NCBI GenBank assembly: GCA_018268415.1
Contig: JAFDWO010000027.1
Location: 1-45,949 of the forward strand
Length of the DNA stretch: 45,949 nucleotides
Reading direction: 5' to 3'
Source of the DNA: Actinomycetota bacterium
GTDB lineage: Bacteria; Actinomycetota; Thermoleophilia; Solirubrobacterales; 70-9
This document shows positions 7,901-16,687 of the stretch, piece after piece. The notes beneath the pieces are model-generated. The model worked only from the letters and a program-made list of their open reading frames with translations, was not told the DNA's origin and made no database searches. Position numbers and translations under genes: made by a program. Position 1 is the first letter of the stretch. Every line of letters begins with the position of its first letter.

Positions 7901-9082
7901 TCACCGCCGCTCCCCGACCTCGAGCTCACCCAGGACCTCCTCGGTATCCGCGCCCAGCCGCGGTGCCGGGCCGCCGACCCGCAACGGCGTCTTGGAGAGC
8001 GTGAACGGCGCCCCGATCGACCAGATCGTGCCGGCGCTCGGGTGCTCGAGCTCGACGATCCCGCCGGTCTCGACCAGGTGCGGGTCGGTGAAGAGATCCT
8101 CGACCCGCACCACCGGACCGCAGGGGACGCCGCGCTCGCTCAGCACCTCGAGCCAGTGGGCGACCGGCCGGGTCGCAAAGGTGGCGGTCAGATCGGCGGT
8201 CAGCTCCTCGACGTGGGCGACCCGGCTGGGGTTGGTCGCATAACGCTCCTCAGCCGCGAGGTCGGGCCGCTCGAGCGCCTCGCAGAGGCGGACGAAGTTG
8301 CGGTCGGTGGCGACCGCCAGGGTGAACCAGCCGTCCGCCGCCTCGAAGGCCCCGTAGGGAGCGACGTCCCCCTGGGCGGAGATCTCGATCTCCTCGGCGC
8401 CGGTCACCATCCGGTAGGCCTGGGCGTAGAGGATGCCGCGGAAGAGGTCGGCCTCGACCAGCTGGCCCTCCCCGCTCCGCTCGCGCGCGTACAGCGCCGC
8501 CAGGATCCCCTGCGTCGCCAGCGAGGCGGCGAAGGTGTCGGCGATCGTCACGATCAGGAGCTCCGGCGGACCACCGCCGCCCTGCCGCGCCATCACCCCG
8601 GACATTCCCTGCAGGATCAGGTCGAAGGCGGGGCGATCGCGGTAGGGCCCGCGCGGGTCGAAGCCGGTGACCGAGCAGTAGACGAGGCCCGGGTTGTCGG
8701 CGCCCAAGGTCTCATAGTCGATCCCGAGGCGCTTGGTCACTCCGGGGCGGAAGTTCTCGATCACCACGTCGGCGTCGGCGGCGAGGCGCTGGGCCTTCTC
8801 GCGGTCGCCCTCGTCCTTGAGGTCGAGGACGACGCTGCGCTTGCCCCGCCCGAGCGCCATGTAGTTCATCCCCTCGCCGCCGAGGAAGGGCGGGCCGAAG
8901 TGGCGCGCCTCGTCGCCACCGGCGGACTCGACCTTGATCACGTCGGCGCCGAGGTCGGCCAGCGTCATGCTGGCCAGCGGCCCGGCGAACAGCCGCGAGA
9001 AGTCGAGGACCTTGATCCCGGCGAGCGGCCCCGGCGCCCCCGGATCGGCCGGCGGCCGCGGCCTGGCGCTCCCGCCGCTCAC
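7901..9082 (-). CDS. CaiB/BaiF class III CoA-transferase
   Basis: A 393-residue family III CoA-transferase, close to the usual length of about 400. Family signatures include GIKVLDFSRLFAGPLASMTLADLGADVIKVE (split: GIKVLDFSRLFAGP and LADLGADVIKVE), VIENFRPGVTKRLGID and RPAFDLILQGMSGVM, whose Asp is the expected nucleophile forming the acyl-anhydride. It moves CoA between carboxylic acids. The GTG start overlaps the amidotransferase stop by 4 bp. In this cluster it could activate acetoacetate or another acid before thiolysis. Donor and acceptor acids cannot be told from sequence. Confidence 0.92.
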   Translation of the reverse strand: MSGGSARPRPPADPGAPGPLAGIKVLDFSRLFAGPLASMTLADLGADVIKVESAGGDEARHFGPPFLGGEGMNYMALGRGKRSVVLDLKDEGDREKAQRLAADADVVIENFRPGVTKRLGIDYETLGADNPGLVYCSVTGFDPRGPYRDRPAFDLILQGMSGVMARQGGGGPPELLIVTIADTFAASLATQGILAALYARERSGEGQLVEADLFRGILYAQAYRMVTGAEEIEISAQGDVAPYGAFEAADGWFTLAVATDRNFVRLCEALERPDLAAEERYATNPSRVAHVEELTADLTATFATRPVAHWLEVLSERGVPCGPVVRVEDLFTDPHLVETGGIVELEHPSAGTIWSIGAPFTLSKTPLRVGGPAPRLGADTEEVLGELEVGERR

Positions 9083-9831
9083 CGGACCGCCCCCGCGATC
9101 CGCGCCCGCTCGACCACCCAGTCGTAGGGCAGCTGGTGGGTCGGGGTGCGCTCGAGGCCGAGCTCGGGGTGCCAGATCAGCCCGAGCAGCTCGTGCTCGG
9201 GATCCTCGACCGCCTCGATCGAGCCGTCGTCGGCCAGCACCGACGCGATCAGCCCGGCGCCGATCGCGCCGGGGGCCTGATGGTGGACGCAGGTCGCCTC
9301 GACCCGGTTGCGGCCGAAGACCTGGTAGGCGAGCGTGCCCTCGAGCACGTTGACGTCGTGGACCCGGACCCGCCCCAGCGCGTCGACGTGGATGTCTTGG
9401 GCGGCCGGGTGGCTGACGCCGTCGCGCAGGCTGCCGCCGCGGTAGACGTTGATCAGCTCCATCCCGCGGCAGACCCCGAGCACCGGGATCTCGCGTTCGA
9501 GCGCGCCCCGGAGCATCGCCAGCTCGAAGGCGTCACGGATCGGGTCGGCGTCGAGCGCGGCCCCCTCGTCACCGCCGTAGAGCGCCGGCGAGAGATCGCA
9601 GCCGCCCGGCAGGACCAGGCCGTCGATCACCGCGAGCGCGGCATCGACCACCGCCTCCACCTCTTCCTCGACCGCCGGGAAGATCAGCGGCGCGCCGCCC
9701 GCGAGGATCACCGCGCGGACGTAGTTGCGGCCGACGTAGTAGCTCTGCAGGGCGCCCTCGGTCACCGGCACCCCGGCGCGGCCGCTGGTCAGTCCGATGC
9801 GCGGTCTGGGCGTTGAGTTCTCTGTATTCAT
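9079..9831 (-). CDS. Class I glutamine amidotransferase, gamma-glutamyl-amide hydrolase (PuuD-like)
   Basis: A 250-residue peptidase C26-type hydrolase. The catalytic triad is visible: nucleophile Cys in PVLGVCRGMELINVYRGG, and His-Glu in LGLIWHPE near the C-terminus; HHQAPGAIG is also a family hallmark. PuuD-type enzymes cleave gamma-glutamyl-GABA or related gamma-glutamyl amides. Together with the glutamine-synthetase-like ligase in the same cluster, this suggests a gamma-glutamylation/deglutamylation cycle. The start codon overlaps TGTATTCA (9,823-9,830), a match to one operator half-site only. The hydrolysed amide is not known. Confidence 0.88.
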   Translation of the reverse strand: MNTENSTPRPRIGLTSGRAGVPVTEGALQSYYVGRNYVRAVILAGGAPLIFPAVEEEVEAVVDAALAVIDGLVLPGGCDLSPALYGGDEGAALDADPIRDAFELAMLRGALEREIPVLGVCRGMELINVYRGGSLRDGVSHPAAQDIHVDALGRVRVHDVNVLEGTLAYQVFGRNRVEATCVHHQAPGAIGAGLIASVLADDGSIEAVEDPEHELLGLIWHPELGLERTPTHQLPYDWVVERARIAGAVR

Positions 9832-9876
9832 TCTGTTGCCGACACCACCCTTCCTTGGTCTCTCGGTCCTTGTCAG

Positions 9877-11646
9877 CTAGGCCTTCGCCGTCAGCTCGCG
9901 CCGCAGCAGATCGGTCATCTCGGCGACCGAATCGCAGGGGTTGAGCCCCTCCTCGCGCAACATCGGCCGCACGTCGGTCGCCTCCCCCTCCTCGGTGTCC
10001 TCGTTGAGGCGGCCGCCGAGGAAGACGATCGGCTCGACCCCGCGGCTGTGCAGCTCCTCGCGCACCTGGCGGCCGAGGCTGAGGGCCATCCCGTTGTAGG
10101 TCGAGATCGCCACCGCGTCGGCGGCGGTCTCGACGCTGACCTTGGCGATCTCCGGCGAGTTGACGCTGGTCCCCAGCGAGGTCACCTCGGCCCCGCAGGC
10201 TTCGAGCGCCTCGACCAGCACGAAGAGGCCGTACTCGTGCACGTCGCTGGAGGCGGCGACGACGCGGACGCCGCCGAGATCGGGCAGCGCCCCCTCGCCG
10301 CCGAGGCCGCGCAGCACCTTCTCCTTGGCGCCCATCAGGCGGACCAGGGTGTCGGTCGGCTCGACCGGGGCGAAGCCGCGCGGGTAGCCCGGATCGGGCT
10401 CGCCGGCGTTGAAGAGCTCCTCGATCGTGGCGGCGCCGAGACGCCGCGTCGCCAGCATCAGCTGCAGTGGGTCCTTGGTGTCGACGCCGATCTCGGCGAG
10501 CCCCTTGAGGATGTTCTCGAACACGCGCCGGCCGCCGGCGAGGATCCGATCGCGCATCGCGTAGATCGGCGCCCAGTCGACGATCTCGGGGCAGGCCCGG
10601 GCGCGTCGCTCGGCCTCGCTGGCGATCACCAGCGATTCGATCAGCTCCGCGACGGTCGGGATCCGGCTCGCCTCGGAGACCGGGGTCGCGTGGACGGAGC
10701 CGCCGGTCGGGTGCTTCAGCTCGCGGGCGATCGTGTACATCACGTCGGTCGCGACGATCACCGCGTTGCGGTCGAAGTCGTCCTCGAGCCCGAAGGAGTT
10801 GGTGTCACCGTGGGTGAACGAGGGGGGCGTCCGGGTGGTGTTGATCGCGTCCATCGCGAGGCCGTGCGCCTGCTTGCGGACCGGGTCGGCGAAGGTCGAG
10901 CCGAAGCTCTGCGAGTGGGCGGCGCCGATCAGATCCTCGGCCACGTAGCGGTGGAACATGCACCAGCCGAGGAAGGTCGCGAGATCGTGGAAGGAGGCGC
11001 AATATCCATCCTCGACGTAGGACTCGAGGACGACCCCGTCCTCGCGCTTGGCGGCGATCATCGCCACCGCTTCCACGCAACCGGTCATCTGGCGGACGTC
11101 GTCGTCCCAGAGCGGGTAGCCGTACTGGAACTGGGCGAGGCTGCCGATATAGCCGAAGCCGGCGCGGAGCAGCGCCTCGACGTTGGTGGTCGCCGCCGGC
11201 GAACCGACGCCGTGGTCGTTCCACACCGGCATCACCGGCGTGTCGCGGGCCGCACCCACCCAGTCCTCCTCCCCGTACATCATGATCCCGGTCTCCGCCA
11301 GCGCTTCCTCGCGCAGCCCGGGCGGCAGGCCCATGCGCCGGTCGGGGATCAGCGAGACCCGGTCGAGGGTGAAGTGCCGGCGCTTGCCGGCGTCGACGAT
11401 CTCTTCGAGCGCCTCGCGGGTCTCGGCCCAGGTTTTGTAGCCGAGGTTGATGTAGGTGGTGATCGTGCCGTCCTCGCGGCAGCGTTCCTTGTACTCGCGG
11501 TCGCTGCGGGCGCCGTGCATCTCGACGTAACGGGCGCGGCCGACCGGGATCGAGGCGGCCCTCTCCTTGGCGGCGCGGACGACCTCGCGGCCGTCGGGCA
11601 GGTCGGCCGGGATCAGTTCGTGCAGGTCAGCGTTGACAGACGACAT
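9877..11646 (-). CDS. Adenosylcobalamin-dependent mutase: glutamate-mutase-E-like barrel fused to a B12-binding domain
   Basis: A 589-residue protein. Residues 1 to about 440 show weak but ordered resemblance to the glutamate mutase E subunit barrel. Residues about 455-589 are a B12-binding domain with the base-off signature DxHxxG (SSDVHEYGLFVL), then a Ser-x-x region (AISTYNG) and FLGGRLNED. In classical glutamate mutase these parts are separate proteins (GlmE and GlmS). The substrate-arginine region of GlmE looks replaced (PVWNDHGVGSP), so glutamate may not be the substrate. A GGAGGA ribosome site precedes the ATG. It overlaps the GlmL-like gene by 20 bp. It likely performs a carbon-skeleton rearrangement, with the substrate unknown. 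Confidence 0.8.
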   Translation of the reverse strand: MSSVNADLHELIPADLPDGREVVRAAKERAASIPVGRARYVEMHGARSDREYKERCREDGTITTYINLGYKTWAETREALEEIVDAGKRRHFTLDRVSLIPDRRMGLPPGLREEALAETGIMMYGEEDWVGAARDTPVMPVWNDHGVGSPAATTNVEALLRAGFGYIGSLAQFQYGYPLWDDDVRQMTGCVEAVAMIAAKREDGVVLESYVEDGYCASFHDLATFLGWCMFHRYVAEDLIGAAHSQSFGSTFADPVRKQAHGLAMDAINTTRTPPSFTHGDTNSFGLEDDFDRNAVIVATDVMYTIARELKHPTGGSVHATPVSEASRIPTVAELIESLVIASEAERRARACPEIVDWAPIYAMRDRILAGGRRVFENILKGLAEIGVDTKDPLQLMLATRRLGAATIEELFNAGEPDPGYPRGFAPVEPTDTLVRLMGAKEKVLRGLGGEGALPDLGGVRVVAASSDVHEYGLFVLVEALEACGAEVTSLGTSVNSPEIAKVSVETAADAVAISTYNGMALSLGRQVREELHSRGVEPIVFLGGRLNEDTEEGEATDVRPMLREEGLNPCDSVAEMTDLLRRELTAKA

Positions 11647-13048
11647 CGCACTCCTCCTTCTCGGTCGCCGCGCCTGGCCCGATCGCCGTGCGCGCCAGGT
11701 TCTCCGCCGCCTCCTCGTCCTCGTCCGCGAGCAGCCCGGCGGCGGCGAGGATCGAGCCGGCGTCGATCCGGGTCTCCACCCGCCCGGGCAGCAGGCGGTC
11801 CTCGCGCCCCTCCTGCGCGGCGGCGAGGCAACCGTCGAGTTCGGCCGGTGACATCTGCGACATCACCCCGCCGCTGCCGACCAGCATCCGCACCGCGCCG
11901 AGGTCACGCCCACGGCGCTCCAGCACCGCCCCTTCGTTGGTCAGGGTCAGGGTGCGCAGGCCCGCGTGGCGCCGCAGGGCGACGGTGATCGCGGTCCGGG
12001 CGAGGGCGCGGTCGAGCTCGCGGCCCTCCGCGTCGGCGGGGATCAGGCCCGGCTCGGCGGCGCGCCGCTCGGCACCCGGCCGCATCGCCGCGGCCGCGGC
12101 GGCGGAGAGCAGGCCCTCGGCCTCCCCTGCCGCGACGATCCCCGGTGCGTTCCAGCGCATCCCGAGGTCGGCCTCGACCGTCCGCGCCGCCGGCGGCTGG
12201 CCGAGCATCTCGTGCTTGTAGCCGGGCCGCCTGATCGCCGGCGCCCAGGAGTGGACGTCGGTGGTGGCGCCGCCGATGTCGACCGCGATCACGCCGCCGC
12301 CGAGCTCACCTTCCGCCTCGAGCGCGCCGGCCAGCACCTCGACCCCGCGCAGGGCGGCATCGGGCGTGGCCATCCGGACCAGCTCCTTCAGGGTCGACGC
12401 CGAGCCGCCGAGCTTGCCGCCGATGACGTGCTCGATGAAGAGCTCGCGGACCAACCGTCGGCACGGCTCCGGATCGACCTCGCCGACCGCCGGCATCACG
12501 TTGGGGGCCGGGAAGACCGGCGTGCCGGCGGCGTGCAGGATCGCCGCGGCGTCCTCGGCGGCGGCAACGTTGCCCGCCAACACCACCGGGACCGGGGCCC
12601 GGGCGGCGGCGAGCGCCCGCGCGCTGCGCAACAGGTTCTCGCGATCGCCACCGTCGGTGCCGCCGGCGAGGAGGACGATGTCGGGACGCTCCTCGAGCAG
12701 CTCGTGGGCGGCCGCCGGGTCGGCGAGGCCGCCGCTGCGGACCTCGAGCACGCGGGCGCCGGCGCCGAGCGCCGCCTGCCGGGCCGCCTCGGCGGTGAGG
12801 TCCGCGATCAGGCCGACGACGCCCATCCGCAGCCCGCCACCGGCGCTCGAGCAGGCGATCGTCCGCACCGGCCCGCCGAGCTCGGCGGCGATCGAGTCGA
12901 GCGCCGCGCCGAGGCCGTCCATCACGTCGGTGTCGATGGTGGTCCGGTGCTGCGCGGCGGCGATCAGTCCACCACCGGGGGAGACCGCCCGCACCTTGGT
13001 GAAGGTGCTGCCGAAGTCGACCAGGACGGTGGGACCGCCGCCGCTCAC
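11627..13048 (-). CDS. glmL: GlmL/MutL-family protein, mutase partner ATPase
   Basis: A 473-residue actin-fold ATPase-like protein. Phosphate-binding elements are VLVDFGSTFTKVRAV near the N-terminus and VIAVDIGGATTDVHSWAP near residue 265, with LLAGGTDGGDREN between them. GlmL/MutL proteins accompany glutamate mutase operons and are thought to repair or load the B12 enzyme. I chose the GTG at 13,048 because it overlaps the stop of the glutamine-synthetase-like gene (GTGA) and opens directly at the conserved N-terminus; the long upstream open frame is a shadow. The adjacency to the B12 mutase supports both calls. Confidence 0.88.
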   Translation of the reverse strand: MSGGGPTVLVDFGSTFTKVRAVSPGGGLIAAAQHRTTIDTDVMDGLGAALDSIAAELGGPVRTIACSSAGGGLRMGVVGLIADLTAEAARQAALGAGARVLEVRSGGLADPAAAHELLEERPDIVLLAGGTDGGDRENLLRSARALAAARAPVPVVLAGNVAAAEDAAAILHAAGTPVFPAPNVMPAVGEVDPEPCRRLVRELFIEHVIGGKLGGSASTLKELVRMATPDAALRGVEVLAGALEAEGELGGGVIAVDIGGATTDVHSWAPAIRRPGYKHEMLGQPPAARTVEADLGMRWNAPGIVAAGEAEGLLSAAAAAAMRPGAERRAAEPGLIPADAEGRELDRALARTAITVALRRHAGLRTLTLTNEGAVLERRGRDLGAVRMLVGSGGVMSQMSPAELDGCLAAAQEGREDRLLPGRVETRIDAGSILAAAGLLADEDEEAAENLARTAIGPGAATEKEECDVVCQR

Positions 13049-14280
13049 GCGAGCTCCACCCGTGAGTACCGGGCCCGCTCCCAGTCGGCGGCTGACAGGA
13101 TCGCCAGCTCGACCTCCGGCTCGAGGGCCTCGAGGTAGGCGCCGACCAGCGGCCCGGGCAGGATCCGCGCCGCCAGCTCGCAGTCCCGCAGGCGCTCGTA
13201 GGCCTCGACGTAGGTGCGCGGCAGCTGCGGCAGGTCCTGGGCATAGGCGTTGCCGACCACCGGCGGCGGCGGCTGCAGCTCGCGCTCGATCCCGTCGAGG
13301 CCGGCGAGGACCTGGGCGCCCATCGTCAGGTAGAGGTTGCAGTCCGAGGCGCCGTCGCGGTGCTCGATCCGCGTCCCCCCCTCGCCGCCGAGCACGGCGC
13401 GGACCGCGGTGGTGCGGTTGTCGGTGGCCCAGGAGGCGACCGTCGGCGCGAACGATCCGTCGGCGCGCCGGTGGAAGCCGTTCGGGGTCGGCGAGCCGAG
13501 CAGGGCGAAGGAGGGAACCGACTCGAGCATGCCCGCCAGGTAGGCAAGGCCGATGTCGCTGAGGTCCTCCGGTGGGCGGAAGAACAGGTTCGCCCCGTCC
13601 CGCCAGAGGCTCTGGTGGACGTGGATGCCGCTGGAGGAGCGCTCGGTCCACGGTTTCGGCAGGAAGACCGCGTCGAGCCCGGCGCGCCCGGCCAGCTCGG
13701 AAACGTAGAGCCGCGCCAGCGTCGCCTGGTCGGCGGCGACGAGGAGCGGCGCGTGGGAGATGTTGATCTCGACCTGGCCGCCGCCGTACTCCGGGTTCGA
13801 GGCCTCGACGCCGATCGCCATCGCCCGCAGCTCGTTGCGCACGGCGGTCACCGTCGGCTCGGTCTCCAGCCGCGAGAGACTGTAGTTGTCGATCTCCTCG
13901 TAGACCGGTTCACCGCTCGCCGGATCGACGAGGTAGAACTCGAGCTCGACCGCTGCCTCCACCGCGAGGTCGCGCGCCGCCGCGCGTTCGACCACCGAGC
14001 GCAGGAACCCGCGCGTACAGCAGGGGCTCGGCGCACCGTCCTCGTAAAGGTCGGCGACGCAGACCGCGACGGCGGGGTCCCAGGGCAGGGCCCGCTCGGT
14101 CGACCAGTCGGGGCGCAGCTCGAGCATCGCCGTCCCGTCGGGGGTGCCGTCGTAGCCGGAAACGACCCGCGAGCGCGGCACGGTCAGGCCGCCTGCCTCA
14201 CACGCCTCGCGGCCGGCGCGGAGGACCTGGGTCCGTCCGATCAGGTCGGTCCAGGCGATGTCGACCCAGCGCGCCTCCAT
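13045..14280 (-). CDS. Glutamine-synthetase-family ligase with intact active-site motifs (PuuA/GlnA-like)
   Basis: A 411-residue ATP-dependent gamma-glutamyl ligase candidate. Conserved glutamine synthetase motifs are present: AVELEFYLVD (metal Glu pair), GGGQVEINISHAP, SSGIHVHQSLW (ATP/metal His), WATDNRTTAVRA and RIEHRDGASDCNLYL. It is shorter than housekeeping GlnA (about 470), in the range of gamma-glutamyl-amine synthetases. The ATG shares its A with the stop of the upstream paralogue (TGATG). Next to a Pot-type importer and a PuuD-like hydrolase, it most likely attaches glutamate to an amine. The amine is not identified. Confidence 0.88.
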   Translation of the reverse strand: MEARWVDIAWTDLIGRTQVLRAGREACEAGGLTVPRSRVVSGYDGTPDGTAMLELRPDWSTERALPWDPAVAVCVADLYEDGAPSPCCTRGFLRSVVERAAARDLAVEAAVELEFYLVDPASGEPVYEEIDNYSLSRLETEPTVTAVRNELRAMAIGVEASNPEYGGGQVEINISHAPLLVAADQATLARLYVSELAGRAGLDAVFLPKPWTERSSSGIHVHQSLWRDGANLFFRPPEDLSDIGLAYLAGMLESVPSFALLGSPTPNGFHRRADGSFAPTVASWATDNRTTAVRAVLGGEGGTRIEHRDGASDCNLYLTMGAQVLAGLDGIERELQPPPPVVGNAYAQDLPQLPRTYVEAYERLRDCELAARILPGPLVGAYLEALEPEVELAILSAADWERARYSRVELA

Positions 14281-15470
14281 CAGCCGATCGCCCAGTAACG
14301 GTCGAGCTCCCAATCGGTGATCGCGGCGGCGAAGAGGTCGGCCTCCTCGCGCATCAGCGGCGCCGCGTTGGCGACGAAGTCGGTGCCCAGCCATTCGGCC
14401 GCCCAGGCGCTCGCGGCGAGGGAGTCGGCGGCGGCGCGCAGGTCGCCGACCGGCGCGACGGGGATCTCCACCTCCGGGTCGAGCGCGGCGCCGACGGCGG
14501 CGGCGATCGCCATCAGCGCGGTCGCCGGGTCGGCTTCGGCGGCGGCCCCGAGCCCGCGGACGAGGATCCGGTCCGCATCGTCGGAGCCGGTCACCGAGGG
14601 CTGCGCCGGGCCGGCTTTGAAGGCGGTGACCGAGGGCTGCAGGAGGCCGCGGAGCGTCGTCAGCGCGGCGGCGAGGCGAGCCGGGTCGAGTGCCGCGGCA
14701 CCGCCCACCGACAGCTCGACGTCGAGCAGTGCGGGCGCCGCGAAGCCCGGCAGCATCGTCATGAAGACGGCAGTGGGCCCGGCGCCCACGCTCAACTCCT
14801 TCAGCGCCGCCTTAGCGATCATCGCCTGGTCGGCGGCGACCTCGAGGTCGAGGACGGCGAGGTCGAGCCCGAAGCCGCCGTCCGGTCGGGCGTCGATCGA
14901 GCGCACCGCGACGCCGCTGCGCAGCAAGCCCTCCGCGGCGGTCCGGAGCAGGCCCGCCCCCACCTCGCCGCGAGCCCGGCCGCCGGGGCCGAGCAGGGCC
15001 GGCGCGCCCCGCCCGCACATCAGCCGGCCACCGAGGGTGACGCGCGCCCCGAGCTCCACGCCGCGCTCGGCAAGCCGCGCCAGCACCGCCGGCAGGACGT
15101 TGCGGGCCGGGACCCCGAGGACCTCACCCCCGTGGGTCTGCAGGGTGCCGAGCACGTAGGCCTCACCGTCGAGCCAGCCGACCGGACCCAATGAGTCGAG
15201 CCGCGGCTCCAGGTACATGTCGGGATAGCCGGTCTCGAAGTTGGAGAACGGGGTCGATTCGTAGATGTCGCAGTTGACGTCGGTCACCGCCATGCCGTCG
15301 CAGAAGCTGATCCGGCGCCCCGGGTTCGCCAGGAAGGTGGCGACCGGCAACCGCTTGCCGCGCCAGGTGCCGAAGCGGTCCGACCAGGAGACGCGGACGG
15401 TGTGCACCGACCCGTCGGCGGCGGCGCGCTCCAGCCACTCGAGGCTCTGCTTGCCCATCTCGACGCTCAA
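14280..15470 (-). CDS. Degenerate glutamine-synthetase paralogue, probable pseudoenzyme
   Basis: A 396-residue protein with a recognisable glutamine synthetase N-terminal domain (TVRVSWSDRFGTWRGKRLP, ISFCDGMAVTDVNCDIYE) and C-terminal end (LFAAAITDWELDRYWAIG). The catalytic half has lost its key residues: the metal Glu pair is replaced by RVTLGGRLM, the GQxEIN segment by GFGLDLAVLD, and the HxH(I/V)SL segment by LLDVELSVGG. The ADQAMIAKAALKE helix is still alignable. It is a full-length open frame with no frameshift, coupled by 1 bp to the intact ligase, so it is likely expressed and may partner or regulate it. TTG 15,470 overlaps the thiolase stop; ATG 15,458 is an alternative start. Confidence 0.78.
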   Translation of the reverse strand: MSVEMGKQSLEWLERAAADGSVHTVRVSWSDRFGTWRGKRLPVATFLANPGRRISFCDGMAVTDVNCDIYESTPFSNFETGYPDMYLEPRLDSLGPVGWLDGEAYVLGTLQTHGGEVLGVPARNVLPAVLARLAERGVELGARVTLGGRLMCGRGAPALLGPGGRARGEVGAGLLRTAAEGLLRSGVAVRSIDARPDGGFGLDLAVLDLEVAADQAMIAKAALKELSVGAGPTAVFMTMLPGFAAPALLDVELSVGGAAALDPARLAAALTTLRGLLQPSVTAFKAGPAQPSVTGSDDADRILVRGLGAAAEADPATALMAIAAAVGAALDPEVEIPVAPVGDLRAAADSLAASAWAAEWLGTDFVANAAPLMREEADLFAAAITDWELDRYWAIG

Positions 15471-16687
15471 CCTTCCTCCTCCACCCGCTCGAACAGGGTG
15501 GCGATCCCCTGCCCGGCGGCGATGCAGAGCGAGGCGATGCCGTAACGGGCACCGCGGCGCCGCATCTCGTGCAGCAGGGTGACGGTCAGCCGGGTGCCGG
15601 AGTTGCCCAGGGCGTGGCCGAGCGCGATCGCCCCGCCGTTGACGTTGACCCGCGACTCGTCGAGGTCGAGCCCGCGGATGCAGGCGACCATCTGCGCGGC
15701 GAAGGCCTCGTTGATCTCGACCAGCTCGACCTCGTCCAGGTCCACGCCGGTCCGCGCGAGGAGCTTCTTGATCGCCTCGATCGGGGCCAGCGAGAAGCGC
15801 GCCGGCGGCAGCGCCGCCACCGCGGTGCCGACGACGCGGGCCAACGGCCGGGTGCCCGCGGGGAGGTCGAGGTCATCGGCGGCGAGGACGAGGGCGCTGG
15901 CGCCGTCGCTGACCGGCGAGGCGTTGCCGGCGGTGATCTGGGGAGCGAGCGGGTCGTAGGGCCGCAGCGCCGCCAGCCGCTCGAGGCTGGTGTCGGCGCG
16001 GATCGTCTCGTCGGCGGCGAACCAGTCCTCGCCGACGCGGACGGGGGCGATCTCGTCGTCGAAGCGGCCCGCGGCGGCGGCGGCGGCGGCGCGGTGGTGG
16101 CTGCGCTCGGCGAAGGCGTCCATGGCGGCGCGGGAGATCCCGAGCTCGTCGGCGATCAGCTGGGCCGCCTGCGGCATCTCGATCATCGTCCCATCCGCCT
16201 CGAGCGCCGGGTGCTGGGGCCCCCCGGCGCCGCTGAACATCGAGTCACGGGCGGCGATCGGGCCGACGTACTTGGCCCCCTGCGGCTTGAGGACGGGCCA
16301 GGTGGAGCGGCTCATCGTCTCGACCCCGGCGGCGACGCCGGCGTCGTAGCCGCCCGCGGCGATGCCGTGGGCGAGCGCGTTCAGCGCGGCGAGGCCGGAG
16401 CCGCAGAAGCGGTTCATCGAGACGCCCGCGACGCTCGCCGGCAGGCCCGCCAGCAGCGCCGCGTAACGGGCGACGTTGCCCATCGCCTCGCCGGAGGCGT
16501 TGACGATGCCGACCGAGACCTCGTCGAGCCGCTCGGGGTCGACCGCGGCACGATCGACCGCCTCGCGGAGGATCCCCGCGAGCAGATCGTCGGGCCGCGT
16601 CCCCGAGAGCGAGCCGGCGTGCCTCCCCACCGGGGTGCGGACCGCGGAGAGGACGAGTGGGGAGCGTGGCAGCGACGCCGGCGGCAT
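15467..16687 (-). CDS. Acetyl-CoA acetyltransferase (thiolase)
   Basis: A 406-residue thiolase of normal length. The acyl-accepting Cys lies in NRFCGSGLAALN (near residue 95), with EINEAFAAQ, the His motif NGGAIALGHALGNSGTR (Ala in place of the common Pro) and the C-terminal Cys motif CIAAGQG. It would cleave acetoacetyl-CoA or a longer 3-ketoacyl-CoA. The ATG shares a base with the permease stop (TGATG), and the end overlaps the degenerate GS gene. It fits the last step after ketone carboxylation and CoA transfer, an inference from context. Confidence 0.93.
   Translation of the reverse strand: MPPASLPRSPLVLSAVRTPVGRHAGSLSGTRPDDLLAGILREAVDRAAVDPERLDEVSVGIVNASGEAMGNVARYAALLAGLPASVAGVSMNRFCGSGLAALNALAHGIAAGGYDAGVAAGVETMSRSTWPVLKPQGAKYVGPIAARDSMFSGAGGPQHPALEADGTMIEMPQAAQLIADELGISRAAMDAFAERSHHRAAAAAAAGRFDDEIAPVRVGEDWFAADETIRADTSLERLAALRPYDPLAPQITAGNASPVSDGASALVLAADDLDLPAGTRPLARVVGTAVAALPPARFSLAPIEAIKKLLARTGVDLDEVELVEINEAFAAQMVACIRGLDLDESRVNVNGGAIALGHALGNSGTRLTVTLLHEMRRRGARYGIASLCIAAGQGIATLFERVEEEG

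Noticed and set aside
9823..9830. TGTATTCA overlapping the amidotransferase start codon as a full GntR operator
   Set aside because: Only one half-site matches; the second half is poor and the location inside the start codon makes chance likely.
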